DNA from: Henriciella pelagia
GTDB taxonomy: Bacteria; Pseudomonadota; Alphaproteobacteria; Caulobacterales; Hyphomonadaceae
Reading direction: 5' to 3'
Assembly: GCF_002088945.1 (NCBI RefSeq)
Contig: NZ_NCSU01000007.1
Span: 682,001 to 746,000 of the forward strand
Length of the DNA: 64,000 bases
Of the stretch, positions 52,791 through 62,106 are shown in pieces (within the stretch, counting starts at the first letter, position 1; the number at the start of each line of letters is the position of its first letter). Below the pieces are notes generated by a model. That model searched no databases and was not told where the DNA came from. It worked only from the letters and a program-made list of their open reading frames with translations. Position numbers and translations under genes: made by a program.

Positions 52791-55034
52791 ATGACCTTGA
52801 AGTCTATTCTCATGGGCGGCGCAGCTGCCCTCGCGCTCGTCGTCTCTGCCTGCTCGCCTCCCGATGGTGAGGCTGGTTCGGCGACCACTGAGGCGACCCT
52901 GGAAGCCGATACGCCCGCCGCGGCCGGCGCCGAGGCTGCAACGGCAGAGCCGGGTGCCCTTCAGGAAATCAGCGTCAGCGATGCGGAGCTTGAGGGCAAT
53001 CCATTCCTCGAAGAGTGGGAGACGCCGTACGGGGTCCCTCCCTTTGCCGAGATCGAAGACGAGCACTATCTGCCTGCGGTCAAGAAGGGCATACTGGAGG
53101 CCCGTGCCGGCATCGAAGCGATCACCAGTAATGCAGACGCGCCAACCTTCGAGAACACCATCGTCGCCCTCGACCAGAACGCAGAGCTGGCGACCAAGGT
53201 CCTGCTCGTCTTCGGCAACATTACCGGCACCGACACCAATGACCGCCTGCGCGAGCTGGAGGGCATCATCTATCCGATGGTCACCCGTGAGCAGGATGCA
53301 ATCGTGTTCAACAATGATCTCTGGCAGCGCGTCAAAACGGTCTATGAGGCGCGTGATACGCTCGGGCTCGACGAACAGGATGCCCGCCTGCTCGAGCTCA
53401 CCCATCGCCAGTTTACCCGCGCGGGCGCTGACCTGCCGCAGGATGTGAAAGATCAGATCGCCGACATAAACTCGCAGATATCCTCCCTGACGACCAAATT
53501 CGGCCAGAACCTGCTGCGCTCGACCAAGGCGTTCCGGATCGAGGTGACCGACGAGGCAGACCTCGCCGGCCTGTCGCAGGACTTTAAGGACGCCATCAGG
53601 ATGGATGGTGACGAGGACAAGTGGCTGCTGACGGTCGACCGCTCTGTCTATGAGACCTTCATGACCCAGTCCGAGAACCGTGACCTTCGCAAGAAGATGT
53701 TCGATGGCTACCGGCTTCGCGCGTCAGAGGGCGAATTCGACAATGGCCCTATCGCCATCGAGATCGCGCAGCTTCGTGCCAAACGCGCCGAACTGATGGG
53801 ATATCCGAACCACGCCGCCTACGTGCTGGAGACAAACATGGCGAAGACGCCTGAAGGAGCCGAGGAATTCCTCCTCCGCGTCTGGCGTCCGGGCCTGGCT
53901 CAGGCAAAGGCCGAGCGCGCGGAGATGCAGGCGCTGATCGGCGACGAGTTTACCTTCGCCGGGCATGACTGGTGGCACTATTCTGAGAAGGTCCGGCAGA
54001 ACAAGTATGCCTTCGATGACAATGCGCTGAAGCCTTATTTCGAACTCGGTGCCGTGCAAAAGGGAGCGTTCGACGTCTCCAGCAAGCTGTTCAACATCGA
54101 GATTACCCCGGTCGACGTCGAGGGGTGGAATGAGGTGGTCAACGCTTTCGAGGTCACCGATGCCGAGACTGGAGACTTCCTCGGCCTCTTCATGTCCGAC
54201 ATGTATGCCCGCGATTCCAAGCGCGGAGGTGCCTGGATGAGCAGCTTCCGCACGGCGTCCAATGTGAATGGCCAGGATATTCGCCCGATCGTGGCCAATA
54301 ATATGAACCTGATCCAGCCGCCAGAGGGCCAGCCGACGCTAATGCGCTTTGACGAGGTCACGACCCTCTTTCATGAATTCGGCCACGGCCTGCACGGCCT
54401 GCTGACGCAGATTCGCTACCAGAATTTTTCAGGTGTGGACGGACCACGCGACTATACCGAATTCCCGGCCCAGATTCTCGAACACTGGGCCAGTGCACCG
54501 GAAGTGCTCGAAGACTATGCCAAACACTATCAGACAGGTGAGACAATTCCGCTTGAACTCATTGAGCGGATGAATGAGGCAGCGAACCATAATCAGGGCT
54601 TCGCGACGACGGAGTATATCGCGGCCTCACTACTCGATCTCAACTGGCACATGCTGTCTTATGACGAAGCCATGGCGATTGAGGATGCACGGGCATTTGA
54701 AAAGTCCGTGCTCGATAAATACGGCCTCATTGAAGAGATCGAACCGCGTTATCGGTCCAACTATTTCAGCCACATCTTCGCTGGTGGATATTCAGCAGGA
54801 TACTATGCCTATCTCTGGTCCGAAATTCTCGATGCGGATGGCTTCGAAGCGTTCAGGGAAGCCGGCGACATTTTCGACCCGGAGTTGGCTGCGAAACTGA
54901 AGCGCTGGGTGTATGAAAGCGGCGGCCTGCGGGAGGCGGACGAACTCTATCGCAACTTCCGCGGATCTGATCCGACCATCGAGCCGCTGCTGCGAAATCG
55001 AGGCTTCGATGTGACCGAGCAGGGCGACGGCTAG
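52791..55034 (+). CDS. dcp: M3 family metallopeptidase lipoprotein (peptidyl-dipeptidase Dcp-like)
   Basis: 747 aa. A lipobox (LVVSAC|SPP, Cys about 22) and an Ala/Glu/Thr linker precede the M3 thimet-like domain. The zinc site is H528-E-F-G-H532 in TTLFHEFGHGLHGLLTQIRY; the third ligand lies in the downstream ERMNEAANHNQGF / LSYDEA region typical of Dcp. Cytosolic Dcp in E. coli lacks a lipoprotein signal, so this copy acts on peptides in the periplasm, probably recycling dipeptides. AAAGGA precedes the ATG, and a strong terminator follows. Confidence 0.92.
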   Translation: MTLKSILMGGAAALALVVSACSPPDGEAGSATTEATLEADTPAAAGAEAATAEPGALQEISVSDAELEGNPFLEEWETPYGVPPFAEIEDEHYLPAVKKGILEARAGIEAITSNADAPTFENTIVALDQNAELATKVLLVFGNITGTDTNDRLRELEGIIYPMVTREQDAIVFNNDLWQRVKTVYEARDTLGLDEQDARLLELTHRQFTRAGADLPQDVKDQIADINSQISSLTTKFGQNLLRSTKAFRIEVTDEADLAGLSQDFKDAIRMDGDEDKWLLTVDRSVYETFMTQSENRDLRKKMFDGYRLRASEGEFDNGPIAIEIAQLRAKRAELMGYPNHAAYVLETNMAKTPEGAEEFLLRVWRPGLAQAKAERAEMQALIGDEFTFAGHDWWHYSEKVRQNKYAFDDNALKPYFELGAVQKGAFDVSSKLFNIEITPVDVEGWNEVVNAFEVTDAETGDFLGLFMSDMYARDSKRGGAWMSSFRTASNVNGQDIRPIVANNMNLIQPPEGQPTLMRFDEVTTLFHEFGHGLHGLLTQIRYQNFSGVDGPRDYTEFPAQILEHWASAPEVLEDYAKHYQTGETIPLELIERMNEAANHNQGFATTEYIAASLLDLNWHMLSYDEAMAIEDARAFEKSVLDKYGLIEEIEPRYRSNYFSHIFAGGYSAGYYAYLWSEILDADGFEAFREAGDIFDPELAAKLKRWVYESGGLREADELYRNFRGSDPTIEPLLRNRGFDVTEQGDG

Positions 55035-55059
55035 CGCCCAGATAGTCAGCATACATAAC

Positions 55060-55096
55060 AAAGCCTCCCGGACCTCGGCGTTCGGGAGGCTTTTTC
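55060..55096 (+). terminator. Rho-independent terminator of the M3 peptidase gene
   Basis: Stem AAAGCCTCCCG / CGGGAGGCTTT (55060-55070 and 55083-55093), loop GACCTCGGCGTT, followed by TTC. Perfect 11-base pairing. Confidence 0.92.
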
Positions 55097-55210
55097 TATG
55101 GGCTGAATCCCGGCTATGAAAAACGCCAATATCTCGAATTTACCGCTTGTTAGCTTTCCCGGTTTGTTCCAGCCTTATCCACAGGCCGGGTCATCAGCAG
55201 GGAGGTCTGA

Positions 55211-56674
55211 ATGTCGAGAACCGACACGCTGCCCACCACTTATAGTCCTTTTCGCGACCACGATGGAGAAAGCATCGTGCTCGGATGGCAGACGCCGTCC
55301 GATCAGGCCTCAGGCATGGGGTTTTCCCAGCCGCCGGGCGATGCAGGTAGCCCGCCTGCCGAACCCGTGGAGATGGGCGGAGACGGCCACATCCTCACCA
55401 TTGCACCCACCGGGTCCGGCAAAGGGGTGAGCTGCATCATTCCGACGCTGCTGACCTATACCGGCCCCGTCATTGTCATCGACCCGAAGGGCGAAAATGC
55501 TGCCGTCACGGCGGAGCGACGCCGCCAGATGGGGCAGCAGGTGCACGTCATCGATCCATTCGGCATCAGCGGCGAGGAGCCCGCCCGGTTCAATCCGCTG
55601 GAGCTGGTCAACCCCCGCTATGCCGATTGTACCGATGACGCCGCCATGATTGCGAGCATGATCACGCCGGTTCTCAAGAACGATCCGTACTGGTCAAACC
55701 GGGCCAAGCAGCTCATCACCGGTCTCATCCTGCATGTCTGTCACGACATGCCCGCATCGGATCGCAACCTGCTCAAGGTGCGCGAGATCCTGCACAGGGC
55801 TTCGCTTGAAGAAGAGTCCGTGATTGAGGCGCTGAGGACATCTCGCCACCATGAGGTGCGTATCACGCATGCTGGCATCAGTGGTCCGGCCGAGCGGACG
55901 CGCCAGTCCATCGTGTCCATCGCGGCAGACGCGCTCGATGTCTTCCGCGGCGATTCCATGATGCACAGCCTTTACGCTTCGTCATTCGACATTAATGGCG
56001 TGACGCGCGGCGACCCGATGACGATCTATCTCGTCCTGCCGCCGCACATGATGGAATCGCACGGACCGGTGCTGCGCATGTGGGTGGGCGCCCTGTTCTC
56101 GCTGATGTGCCGGCGGCGCAAGCGCCCGGACATGCACACGCTCTTCCTCATCGACGAAGCCGCGCAGCTTGGCACGTTCGAACCCCTGCGTTCAGCGTTG
56201 ACGCTTCTGCGCGGCTACGGGGTACGCACCTGGAGCTTCTGGCAGGACCTGCCACAGCTCAAGCGGCTCTACCCTGACTGGGAGACCCTGCTCACCAATT
56301 GCCGCGCCGTGCAGATCTTCGGGCGACTTGGTGCCCGCAGTGCCAAGGGGGCGGCCGAAGCGCTCGGCGTCGACAATCCTTCGATCTTCCGCGACCTGAA
56401 CCGGGACCAGATGGTTGTGGCCATGAATGGTGATGATCCGAAGCTCTGCCACCGCCCAAACTATCTGAATGATCGCATCCTGGCGAAACTGGCCCAGCAA
56501 AACCCGTTCTTCAGTGATGACATGCCGGGTGAGTGCCGACGGCCTGCGCATATGGAATGCTCAGCGTTTGACGATGAACGCCAGTCCACCCTGTTTCCGC
56601 TGGAGGTATATCCCCCCTGGCGGCTCAAGCAGGACGAACGCAAGAAGATCAGGCCTCGCCGTCGGGCGAGCTGA
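55211..56674 (+). CDS. Orphan VirD4/TraG-family ATPase, no membrane anchor
   Basis: A 487-aa FtsK/HerA-type ATPase of the type IV coupling protein family. Walker A is IAPTGSGKG (about 64-72), followed by VIVIDPKGENAAVTAERRRQ (TraG signature); Walker B is TLFLIDEAAQLG, with the all-alpha-domain-like FNPLELVNPRY and DPYWSNRAKQLITGLILH. VirD4 normally starts with two membrane helices; none is present here, and the protein begins with a soluble ~60-residue segment. No relaxase, VirB or mating-pair genes are nearby. GGGAGG precedes the ATG. Confidence 0.87.
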   Translation: MSRTDTLPTTYSPFRDHDGESIVLGWQTPSDQASGMGFSQPPGDAGSPPAEPVEMGGDGHILTIAPTGSGKGVSCIIPTLLTYTGPVIVIDPKGENAAVTAERRRQMGQQVHVIDPFGISGEEPARFNPLELVNPRYADCTDDAAMIASMITPVLKNDPYWSNRAKQLITGLILHVCHDMPASDRNLLKVREILHRASLEEESVIEALRTSRHHEVRITHAGISGPAERTRQSIVSIAADALDVFRGDSMMHSLYASSFDINGVTRGDPMTIYLVLPPHMMESHGPVLRMWVGALFSLMCRRRKRPDMHTLFLIDEAAQLGTFEPLRSALTLLRGYGVRTWSFWQDLPQLKRLYPDWETLLTNCRAVQIFGRLGARSAKGAAEALGVDNPSIFRDLNRDQMVVAMNGDDPKLCHRPNYLNDRILAKLAQQNPFFSDDMPGECRRPAHMECSAFDDERQSTLFPLEVYPPWRLKQDERKKIRPRRRAS

Positions 56675-56683
56675 GCGCTTCGC

Positions 56684-57550
56684 CTACTGGATGGCGACAG
56701 CGTTGCCGAGAGAGATTTCCGGCAGCATGCGCGCGGCAAAGAGGCAGCTCTCAATCTTGCCAGGCTTCGGCACATCGGGATCTGCCAGATAGGCTGAGAG
56801 AGCTGCTTTCGCCGTTGCTGCCACGTCTTCGTCCGAAACCGGCGTTGCACTGCGGCCAAGCAGCTTGCGGCTGGTACAGCGATAGAGCCGGATCATGTGA
56901 AGGTCGCGGGCGCTGTCGCCGGCGCGCAGCCGGTGCAGCGTGTTGAGCTGGCGATCCGACGACACGGTGAGGGCCGCCGGCCACCCCGCGCCGCCGGGCT
57001 TTGCGATCCAGAGGGTGGACTGGCGATTGTCCTTGTTCGCCATGTGGAAATTGATCGAGATCAGCTGGCCATTGTCCAGCTGGTCGATCTCGATGTCGCC
57101 AATGCCCTGACGGGACAGGCGGACCAGCCAGAATTCGATGGCGGCATCTCTCAGGTGCCAGGCCTGTTGCTTGTCGCCAAGGGCGAGCCGGACGGCCGCG
57201 TGCATGAACAGGGAGTCCACGTCTGTGATATGACCTGCCAGCTCAAAGTGGGTTGCTGCTGCCTCGATATTCTTACCCCAGCCAGCCGCAAGACCGGCGA
57301 TGCGGTGGGCTTCTGAAACCTCCGGCCGGTTCGGGCAGGCAGCGATAAACGCTTCAGACACACGCTGCACATAAGCGGGCGTGGCTTCTTCTTCAGGGCT
57401 TTCAAGCCGCTGCTGCCAGCTGAAAACGTCGTTCAGGCTGCAGTCTGCGACCGGTTCGGTTTGCGCCAGCGCGGTGCGTTGCATGCCGGTATAGGTACAG
57501 ATCACCGACACGATAAGCGCGCTCAGATAGCGGAGAAGCCGTTTTCGCAT
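56684..57550 (-). CDS. Exported protein of unknown function
   Basis: 288 aa with a signal peptide (about 1-29, ending ALAQ). The mature part is mostly helical in its first half (TPAYVQRVSEAFIAACPNRP, HRIAGLAAGWGKNIEAAATH, a TPR-like pattern) and beta-rich later (GDIEIDQLDNGQLISINFHM). Cys pairs suggest a periplasmic protein. No family recognised. It is convergent with the VirD4-like gene, nine bases apart. Confidence 0.7.
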   Translation of the reverse strand: MRKRLLRYLSALIVSVICTYTGMQRTALAQTEPVADCSLNDVFSWQQRLESPEEEATPAYVQRVSEAFIAACPNRPEVSEAHRIAGLAAGWGKNIEAAATHFELAGHITDVDSLFMHAAVRLALGDKQQAWHLRDAAIEFWLVRLSRQGIGDIEIDQLDNGQLISINFHMANKDNRQSTLWIAKPGGAGWPAALTVSSDRQLNTLHRLRAGDSARDLHMIRLYRCTSRKLLGRSATPVSDEDVAATAKAALSAYLADPDVPKPGKIESCLFAARMLPEISLGNAVAIQ

Positions 57551-57621
57551 TGCAGACCCTGCTGGTTACCATTTGATAACCAAGGCGAGTTGCAAATCTG
57601 GTGCCGGACGGGGCGGAGCGG

Positions 57622-58479
57622 TCACCCGTAGAGGCGCTGGAAAGTCCAGATGAGACCCGTCACGCCAATCACAAGCGATGCCGGTATGACAATCAGGGGC
57701 CGGTACAGATCCATGCGGGAAGCCTGCTTGAGCGTACCCCGGAAATAGAGCGAAGCGGCAAAGGCAAGCCCGACAACAGCGAGCTGCCCGATCTCGACAC
57801 CGATATTGAAGCCGATCAGTGCGCTCCAGAACTGGCCCTCCGGCAGGCCGAGCTCTCCGAAGAAGCCGGCAAACCCCATGCCGTGGATGAGGCCGAAGGC
57901 AAAGACAATGAATGGCCTCAGCCGCGTCATCCGCCCGAACAATATGTTTTCGAACGCGGCGAAGGCGATCGTCGCTGCGATGAGCGGCTCCACCACGGAA
58001 GCCTGAGGGGTAATCACGCCGGCAGCGGCCAGCGCAAGCGTGATGGTATGCGCGACGGTGAAGCAGGAAATCTGGATGACCAGCGGATTCATGCGCGGCG
58101 ATGCGAGGAAGATCGCGAGCACGAACAGGATGTGATCATAGCCGCCCGGCAGGATGTGACGCACGCCGATGGAGATATAGGTCGTGAAGGTGGAGAGGAC
58201 GGATCGGTCCATGTCGACGGACGGCGTGCCGGTAAACTGTGTCGGTTGCGCAATCTCGGCGGTGCTGCCGGCGCCTGGTGCACGGTCAAGGTCCGACAGT
58301 GCGCGGCAGAGTTCCGGGTCGAGCCCGCCGCCCGGTGTGCAGAATTCATCTTCAGGATGCGCTGCTGCGAAGGGCTGAAGCAGGCTGAGCGCGATCCATC
58401 CAAGAACCAGGATCAATCCGATACGGCGCCAGGTGGCAAAGCCGGAATGCGCCTGTTCAGCTGCGGCGTATCTCATCAT
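57622..58479 (-). CDS. HupE/UreJ-like membrane protein
   Basis: 285 aa: an N-terminal membrane helix or signal, a short periplasmic loop with cysteines (HPEDEFCTPGGGLDPELC), then a C-terminal HupE/UreJ_2 domain with six helices (YISIGVRHILPGGYDHILFV, CFTVAHTITLALAAAGVI, FGLIHGMGFAGFFGELGL). The His/Asp motifs match metal-permease-like HupE proteins. I start at ATG 58479, with AGGG about six bases upstream; it overlaps the ZIP gene by 23 bases, implying coupling. In this setting a zinc or nickel role is likely. Confidence 0.8.
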   Translation of the reverse strand: MMRYAAAEQAHSGFATWRRIGLILVLGWIALSLLQPFAAAHPEDEFCTPGGGLDPELCRALSDLDRAPGAGSTAEIAQPTQFTGTPSVDMDRSVLSTFTTYISIGVRHILPGGYDHILFVLAIFLASPRMNPLVIQISCFTVAHTITLALAAAGVITPQASVVEPLIAATIAFAAFENILFGRMTRLRPFIVFAFGLIHGMGFAGFFGELGLPEGQFWSALIGFNIGVEIGQLAVVGLAFAASLYFRGTLKQASRMDLYRPLIVIPASLVIGVTGLIWTFQRLYG

Positions 58480-59284
58480 GCGAACCCTCACTCGCATGGC
58501 CAGGTGCAGGCACAACAAGCCCGCCATCATGGCCGTCTGAATGACCATCATCGTGGATCGGGGCGAGAACAAGCAGGATCGCGGCCCCGGCACCAGCGGC
58601 AATGGCTGTCAGTCCGCGAACTGGCTGCATTTCCTTCAGCGGGGCCATGAGCGGACCGGTCGCCACAAAGAGCAGCAGGCCTGCTGACACCGCAAAGAGC
58701 GAGCCGATCGTGTCATGATCCAGCCCGTACATGAACGGGCCCGAGACAATGACACCGAGCGGCGTCGTCGCTGCGGCTGCCAGAAAGGCCAGCCAAAACG
58801 CATGGACGTTGCGGATACCGTAGCGGCGCAGGATTGCAAAAGCGATAACACCTTCGGGGAATTCGTGCAGAGTAAGGCCGATGGCGGCATAGACGCCCGA
58901 CGCAAAGCTCGCGGCGAAGGTGACCGAATAGATCACGCCATCAATGAAGGAGTGCACGGCAATGGCGAGGATCGGTGTCAGCGCCTCGTGGCGGTGCGGT
59001 ATCCCCTCCTCGCTGGGGAAAACCGCCTTCACGCCATTGTGCAGCAAAAGACCGCTGAAAAAGCCGACGGCGAGCCAGACTGGTGCGTTCATCGAGAAGT
59101 GAAATGCTTCGGGTATGATGTGCAGGAAGGCCAGCGTCGTCAGCATGCCAGCTGCGGCGAGACCGAAGAGCGAGGCGTTGCGCTGGCTCCAGATTGCACG
59201 CTGGGCAACCAGTATCAGTCCGACAGTCGTGCAGAAGCAGGCAATCAGCCCGAAGAATAGCGGCGCCTGAAGCGATGACCACAT
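58457..59284 (-). CDS. ZIP family metal transporter
   Basis: A 275-aa importer of divalent metals, probably Zn2+. It has eight helices, with the metal-site motifs AVHSFIDGVIYSVTF (helix 4, HS-x3-G) and GLTLHEFPEGVIAFAIL (helix 5, HEFPEG). The C-terminal tail is rich in His and Asp (IHDDGHSDGHDGG), as often seen in metal chaperone-like ends. It is divergently arranged with the DUF2796-ABC operon at 59442, and a Zur-like site lies between. Confidence 0.9.
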   Translation of the reverse strand: MWSSLQAPLFFGLIACFCTTVGLILVAQRAIWSQRNASLFGLAAAGMLTTLAFLHIIPEAFHFSMNAPVWLAVGFFSGLLLHNGVKAVFPSEEGIPHRHEALTPILAIAVHSFIDGVIYSVTFAASFASGVYAAIGLTLHEFPEGVIAFAILRRYGIRNVHAFWLAFLAAAATTPLGVIVSGPFMYGLDHDTIGSLFAVSAGLLLFVATGPLMAPLKEMQPVRGLTAIAAGAGAAILLVLAPIHDDGHSDGHDGGLVVPAPGHASEGSHDEIRRS

Positions 59285-59365
59285 AGCCTGAATAATGCCT
59301 TGTCAGTGTTGCGCCGCAGGATCTGCCGCTGATAATTCGGCTGGACCGAATTGTTTGAACGGGTA

Positions 59366-59380
59366 CGTTATAGTATCTCA
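59366..59380. promoter_or_regulatory. Candidate Zur operator between the divergent metal-uptake operons
   Basis: CGTTATAGTATCTCA matches about 11 of 15 positions of TGTTATAATATAACA, the alphaproteobacterial Zur palindrome as I recall it. It is centred in the 157-base region between the ZIP gene and the DUF2796 gene, so one site could control both. Confidence 0.45.
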
Positions 59381-59441
59381 TTTTCAGAATGCGACCTGTT
59401 TTTGCAAGTTGCCTCACCCTCCGCTGCGAAAGGCCTGAAGC

Positions 59442-60080
59442 ATGAAACCCTCCGTGACGATTGCAGGTGCGAGCCTGGCTGGTCTCCTCATCCTCTCTGC
59501 ATGTGGGAAAACCGAGCCTGCTGAGAAGGACATGGTTGCGCCAGTCACCTCGCAGACCCCAGACGATTCAGGTGAGGCTGCTGACGCCGGCATGGACCGC
59601 GCCCTGCCGCCCGAAGGCAGTGCGCACGACCCGGCTGAATCCGAGCGCCTGGAAGCCCATGTCCATGGCTCGGCAACCCTGGCCGCAGGCGTCGACGGGG
59701 ACGCGTTGACGATTGCTTTCGAAGCCCCGCTCATGTCGATGGTCGGCTTCGAACATGAGCCTGAAACGCCAGAGCAGACCGAAGCGCTGACTGCCCTGAA
59801 AGATGCCTTCACTATTCCGGGGGGTATGGTGGAGATCAGGGGCGCTGCCGGCTGTCTTCCCCTGATGACCACGTCAGGCACGCACTTTGCCAATGGTCAT
59901 GGGGCGCTTGAGGTGGAACATGTCTACACCTGTGAAAAGCCGGACGACATCAGCCGCATCGACTTTAAAAGGATGAGCGATTATCCCGGACTGGAAACGA
60001 TTGATGCTGTGTTTGTCTCCGACACTGACCAGATTGTCGGGGAGCTGACGCCGTCGAACCCGTCACTGGAGCTTCGCTAG
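59442..60080 (+). CDS. DUF2796 lipoprotein, ZrgA-like zinc-binding component
   Basis: 212 aa with a lipobox (LLILSAC|GKT, Cys about 21) and a short linker. The mature domain matches DUF2796: LEAHVHGSATLAAGVDGDAL, the core HVHG motif, then FEAPLMSMVGFEHEPETPEQ and EVEHVYTCEKPDDISRIDF. In Vibrio, ZrgA of this family is the periplasmic zinc-binding part of an unusual importer. The His-rich linker of ZrgA is short here (only a few His). AAAGG precedes the ATG. First gene of a four-gene operon. Confidence 0.85.
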   Translation: MKPSVTIAGASLAGLLILSACGKTEPAEKDMVAPVTSQTPDDSGEAADAGMDRALPPEGSAHDPAESERLEAHVHGSATLAAGVDGDALTIAFEAPLMSMVGFEHEPETPEQTEALTALKDAFTIPGGMVEIRGAAGCLPLMTTSGTHFANGHGALEVEHVYTCEKPDDISRIDFKRMSDYPGLETIDAVFVSDTDQIVGELTPSNPSLELR

Positions 60081-60084
60081 CCTG

Positions 60085-60792
60085 TTGACCGATCAGCCTG
60101 CCATTGAAATCCGGGATCTGCGCTTCGCCTGGGATGGCGGGTCTACGCCCCTGCTTGACATCCCGGCCTTCGACATGGGCGCCGATGAGCGGCTCTTCCT
60201 TCGCGGACCAAGCGGGTCTGGCAAGTCGACCCTGCTCGGACTGATCGCCGGCGTGCTGGAGCCTCAGTCCGGCAGCATACGTGTCCTCGGCGAGGACATG
60301 TCATCTCTCAGTGGTGCAAAGCGGGACCGTATGCGCGCCGATCATCTCGGTGTGATCTTCCAGATGTTCAATCTCGTGCCATACCTGTCCGTTGTCCAGA
60401 ACGTGACATTGCCATGCCGGTTCTCACAGGCGCGCCGCGCCGCCATCGCGGCAGCAGGCGGACCGGTCGAAGAAGCGCGCAGGCTGCTCGCCCGCCTCGG
60501 CCTCACCGACGAAAAACTGCTCGCCCGCCCTGTAACGGAATTGTCCGTCGGCCAGCAGCAGCGTGTTGCGGTGGCCCGGGCGCTGATTGGCGGGCCGAAC
60601 CTGCTCATCGCCGATGAGCCGACATCTGCACTCGATGCCGATGCGCGCGACCGTTTCATCGAACTGCTGAACGAGGAAGCCTCCCAGTCGGGCGCAGCGC
60701 TCCTCTTCGTCAGCCATGATGGCGCTCTGGCTTCGCATTTTGACCGCAGTGTCGACCTTTCCGAACTGAACAGGGCGGGGGTCGCGGCATGA
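60085..60792 (+). CDS. ABC transporter ATP-binding protein (MacB/LolD type)
   Basis: 235 aa: Walker A FLRGPSGSGKSTLLGLIAG, Q-loop GVIFQMFNLVPYLSVVQNV, signature TELSVGQQQRVAVARALIGG and Walker B LLIADEPTSALDADARDRF. The start appears to be TTG at 60085, five bases after the DUF2796 stop, with no good Shine-Dalgarno, so translation probably depends on the upstream gene. It overlaps the permease start by four bases. Confidence 0.93.
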   Translation: MTDQPAIEIRDLRFAWDGGSTPLLDIPAFDMGADERLFLRGPSGSGKSTLLGLIAGVLEPQSGSIRVLGEDMSSLSGAKRDRMRADHLGVIFQMFNLVPYLSVVQNVTLPCRFSQARRAAIAAAGGPVEEARRLLARLGLTDEKLLARPVTELSVGQQQRVAVARALIGGPNLLIADEPTSALDADARDRFIELLNEEASQSGAALLFVSHDGALASHFDRSVDLSELNRAGVAA

Positions 60793-62060
60793 GCGGTGGA
60801 TCCATTCTCGGCCTGGCCTGGCGCAGCCTGATGAACCGCAAGGGATCTGCCTTGCTGACCCTGCTGGCCGTCGCCCTTTCGGTTGCGCTCTTTCTTGGCG
60901 TGGACAAGGCCCGCAACGGTGCCCGAGCCGGTTTCGACAATACGATATCCGGCACAGATCTTATCGTCGGCGCCCCCACGGGCCAGATCAATCTATTGCT
61001 CTATTCGGTCTTCAGGCTCGGCAATGCGACAGCCGAAATCAGCTGGCCCACATATCAGGACATTGCAGGCCGCAGCGATGTGGCCTGGACCATCCCGGTA
61101 TCGCTCGGTGACAGCCATCGCGGATTTCGGGTCATGGGAACGAATGCGGCTTATTTTGAGCACTACAAATATGGCAGCGGAACAGCGCTGGAGATCGCCG
61201 AAGGCCGCAGGTTCGACGACATCTATGAAGCCGTGCTTGGAGCCAGTGTTGCGCGTGAGCTTGGCTATGGGCTTGGCAGTGAGATTGTCCTCACCCATGG
61301 TCTCGGGGCGGGCGGCCTCACCGATCATGACGACAAGCCCTTCATCGTCACGGGGGTCCTTGCGCCAACGGGAACACCGGTTGACCAGACGATTCACATT
61401 CCGCTGGAAGGCATGACGGCCATCCATGTCGGCTGGGAAACCGGCACAAAAAGCCCGCTCGCCGACACGATTACGGAAGACATGATCCGCAGCTTCGATC
61501 TTACGCCAAAGACGATAACCGCCGTCTTCCTTGGTCTCGAACGGCGAGGCACGATCCTTACCACCCAGCGCGCTCTCAACACCAGGGCCGGTGAGCCCCT
61601 GCTCGCAATTATTCCCGGCGTTGCGCTCGGCGAACTCTGGCAGGTGACCAGCGTCGTTGAACGGGCGCTGATCGCCGTCTCTATCTTCGTCATTGCGGTG
61701 GGGCTGGTGTCTGTCCTGATCAGCATCCTGACCAGCCTCAATGAGCGCAGGCGCGAAATGTCCATCCTTCGAGCCACGGGCGCGCGGCCCGGCCACATCT
61801 TTTTCCTGATGGTGGCGGAAGCGGGCCTGCTGGGATTTGTCGGTGCGCTGCTCGGCGTCCTCATTGTGCAGGCCGGACTTTTTGTGCTCGGCCCCATGCT
61901 CGCATCGAGTTATGGGGTGAAATTACAGGGGCTCGGGCTCGCCGCGATCGACCTATGGACGATCCTTGCCGTGACAGCAGCGGCCATATTCATCGGATTT
62001 ATACCCGCCATCATGGCGCTTCGCCGGTCGCTCGCCGATGGACTCACTGTGAAGCTTTAG
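60789..62060 (+). CDS. ABC transporter permease (FtsX/MacB-like)
   Basis: 423 aa. One N-terminal helix (KGSALLTLLAVALSVALFLG), a large periplasmic domain (about 45-285), then three C-terminal helices (IAVSIFVIAVGLVSVLISIL, LLGFVGALLGVLIVQAGLFV, LWTILAVTAAAIFIGFIPAI). This is the type VII / mechanotransmission topology of MacB, FtsX and LolCE rather than a classical importer. The association with a DUF2796 protein is what ties it to zinc handling. Confidence 0.9.
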   Translation: MSGGSILGLAWRSLMNRKGSALLTLLAVALSVALFLGVDKARNGARAGFDNTISGTDLIVGAPTGQINLLLYSVFRLGNATAEISWPTYQDIAGRSDVAWTIPVSLGDSHRGFRVMGTNAAYFEHYKYGSGTALEIAEGRRFDDIYEAVLGASVARELGYGLGSEIVLTHGLGAGGLTDHDDKPFIVTGVLAPTGTPVDQTIHIPLEGMTAIHVGWETGTKSPLADTITEDMIRSFDLTPKTITAVFLGLERRGTILTTQRALNTRAGEPLLAIIPGVALGELWQVTSVVERALIAVSIFVIAVGLVSVLISILTSLNERRREMSILRATGARPGHIFFLMVAEAGLLGFVGALLGVLIVQAGLFVLGPMLASSYGVKLQGLGLAAIDLWTILAVTAAAIFIGFIPAIMALRRSLADGLTVKL

Positions 62061-62106
62061 AAAGATTGGTGAAAAAGGCATGGATGCACACCAGCAGAGG
62101 CCCTAG

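Noticed and set aside
55211-56674. An integrative conjugative element around the VirD4-like gene
   Set aside because: No integrase, relaxase, att repeats, tRNA or other transfer genes were found nearby.
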